A stretch of DNA of 38,123 nucleotides from Oscillospiraceae bacterium. GTDB lineage: Bacteria; Bacillota; Clostridia; Oscillospirales; Oscillospiraceae. The notes below the pieces were generated by a model that was not told the DNA's origin, did no database searches, and was given only the letters and a program-made list of their open reading frames with translations. The stretch covers positions 1 through 38,123 of the forward strand of contig WQWC01000019.1 in the NCBI GenBank assembly GCA_009785525.1. The letters run 5' to 3'. Numbering within the stretch: the stretch's first letter is position 1; every line of letters begins with the position of its first letter. Made by a program: the position numbers and the translations under genes. Shown piece by piece: positions 37,794 through 38,123 of this stretch.

Positions 37794-38033
37794 TGTGCGT
37801 CGCCGATGCATTATTTTTCGCGCGAAAAGTCGATCCCGCCTATGCTTATCATGCACGGAGATCAGGATTGGGCTGTCCCGTTCAACCAGTCGGTGCGGCT
37901 GTATGACAAAATGCGTGCGCTTGACAAGGATGTGACGATGTATAAATTGCTTGGCGGGTCTCACGGTATGGGCGGGTTCACCGGCAAAGACGCACGAGAT
38001 ACGATTTTAGAATTTATAAATAAACATATATAG
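37794..38033 (+). pseudogene. C-terminal remnant of an alpha/beta-hydrolase (S9/esterase type)
   Basis: Only the last part of a hydrolase is present: CASPMHYFSREKS, PPMLIMHGDQDWAVPFNQS (with the catalytic aspartate), and GGSHGMGGF (with the catalytic histidine), then the usual C-terminal helix. The nucleophile serine half is missing. Homologous sequence starts at least four codons before the first ATG (37806), directly after an in-frame TAA at 37791; two more in-frame stops occur in the 70 codons above. It is therefore taken as a truncated or decayed gene rather than a small protein, though a short product from 37806 could be made. Confidence 0.7.
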
Positions 38034-38046
38034 AGGAGATATAATT

Positions 38047-38123
38047 ATGCCATATGTAGGAATTATTCCACCAGAACCCGGCGTAGGGTTTGTCTTACCA
38101 ATGATGGACATATCAACAATCAC
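38047..38123 (+). CDS. Start of an unidentified gene, cut by the window end
   Basis: An ATG with AGGAG eight bases upstream opens a frame running to the end of the window (25 codons visible, starting MPYVGIIPPEPG). It follows the hydrolase remnant by 13 bases and may have formed an operon with it. Too short to assign; the proline-rich start is not a signal peptide. Confidence 0.6.
   Translation, partial: MPYVGIIPPEPGVGFVLPMMDISTI

Overview
The window reads as a chromosome segment of an anaerobic-type Bacillota, most likely Clostridia and probably an uncultured Oscillospirales-like lineage. The reasons are the gene orders rimP-nusA-ylxR-L7Ae-infB-rbfA-nrnA-truB-ribF and rpmG-secE-nusG-rplK-rplA, a short NusA, the B. 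subtilis-type L20 leader in front of infC, strong SD sequences, TTGACA/TATAAT promoters with 17-bp spacers, a HisZ-type histidine pathway, S-layer homology domains and a Clostridia-type double-OB SSB-like protein. Most genes look moderately GC-rich by eye. A few (a small gene inside the his operon at 30.9 kb and a secreted protein at 34.3 kb) are clearly AT-rich and look acquired. Taxonomy is inferred from these traits, not from a search.

Layout. 0-2.6 kb: a GNAT acetyltransferase with argD and argF. 2.7-5.9 kb: an OmpR-type two-component system followed by an exported protein of unknown function; both promoters carry the same pair of 11-bp direct repeats. 6.1-7.6 kb: a short-chain dehydrogenase and a P-loop kinase-like protein. 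7.6-8.2 kb: a YoeB/RelB-type toxin-antitoxin pair on the minus strand. 8.3-9.8 kb: infC-rpmI-rplT with an L20-type leader. 9.8-10.75 kb: a BltD-like polyamine acetyltransferase gene with a strong promoter, a structured about 220-nt leader with a possible 11-codon leader ORF, and an 86-bp hairpin-terminator module present both before and after the gene. 10.8-14.6 kb: a membrane protein and coupled unknown protein, an S66 carboxypeptidase, a double-OB protein and an M1-like metallopeptidase. 14.6-15.1 kb: tag. 15.4-17.8 kb: the rpmG-to-rplA operon. 18.0-25.9 kb: the nusA-infB operon. 26.1-27.2 kb: an SLH/Ig-like surface protein. 27.5-28.9 kb: mnmE. 29.0-33.6 kb: hisZ-hisG, then a palindromic repeat and an AT-rich gene, then hisD-hisC. 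33.7-37.4 kb: a CBS protein, a small secreted protein and an ABC-2 exporter. 37.5 kb to the end: tRNA-Arg(ACG), a decayed alpha/beta-hydrolase and the start of another gene.

How it works together. Much of the minus strand from 8 to 26 kb is transcription and translation machinery. Three of its transcription units show RNA-level control: the L20 leader terminator, an intrinsic terminator just downstream of the rimP-nusA promoter, and a long leader on rpmG. The plus-strand arg and his clusters are biosynthetic.

The intergenic space is filled by dispersed short GC-rich repeats. One family starts with GTAGGG(G/A)CG and forms hairpins; several copies sit exactly at gene ends and supply stop codons. 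Another has a GGACGTC core. A third is a 141-bp palindromic element with AACAAAACACCCG termini. The most interesting candidates for a new system are the leader RNA plus duplicated terminator module around the acetyltransferase gene, and the two-component system with its paired operators and unknown exported partner.
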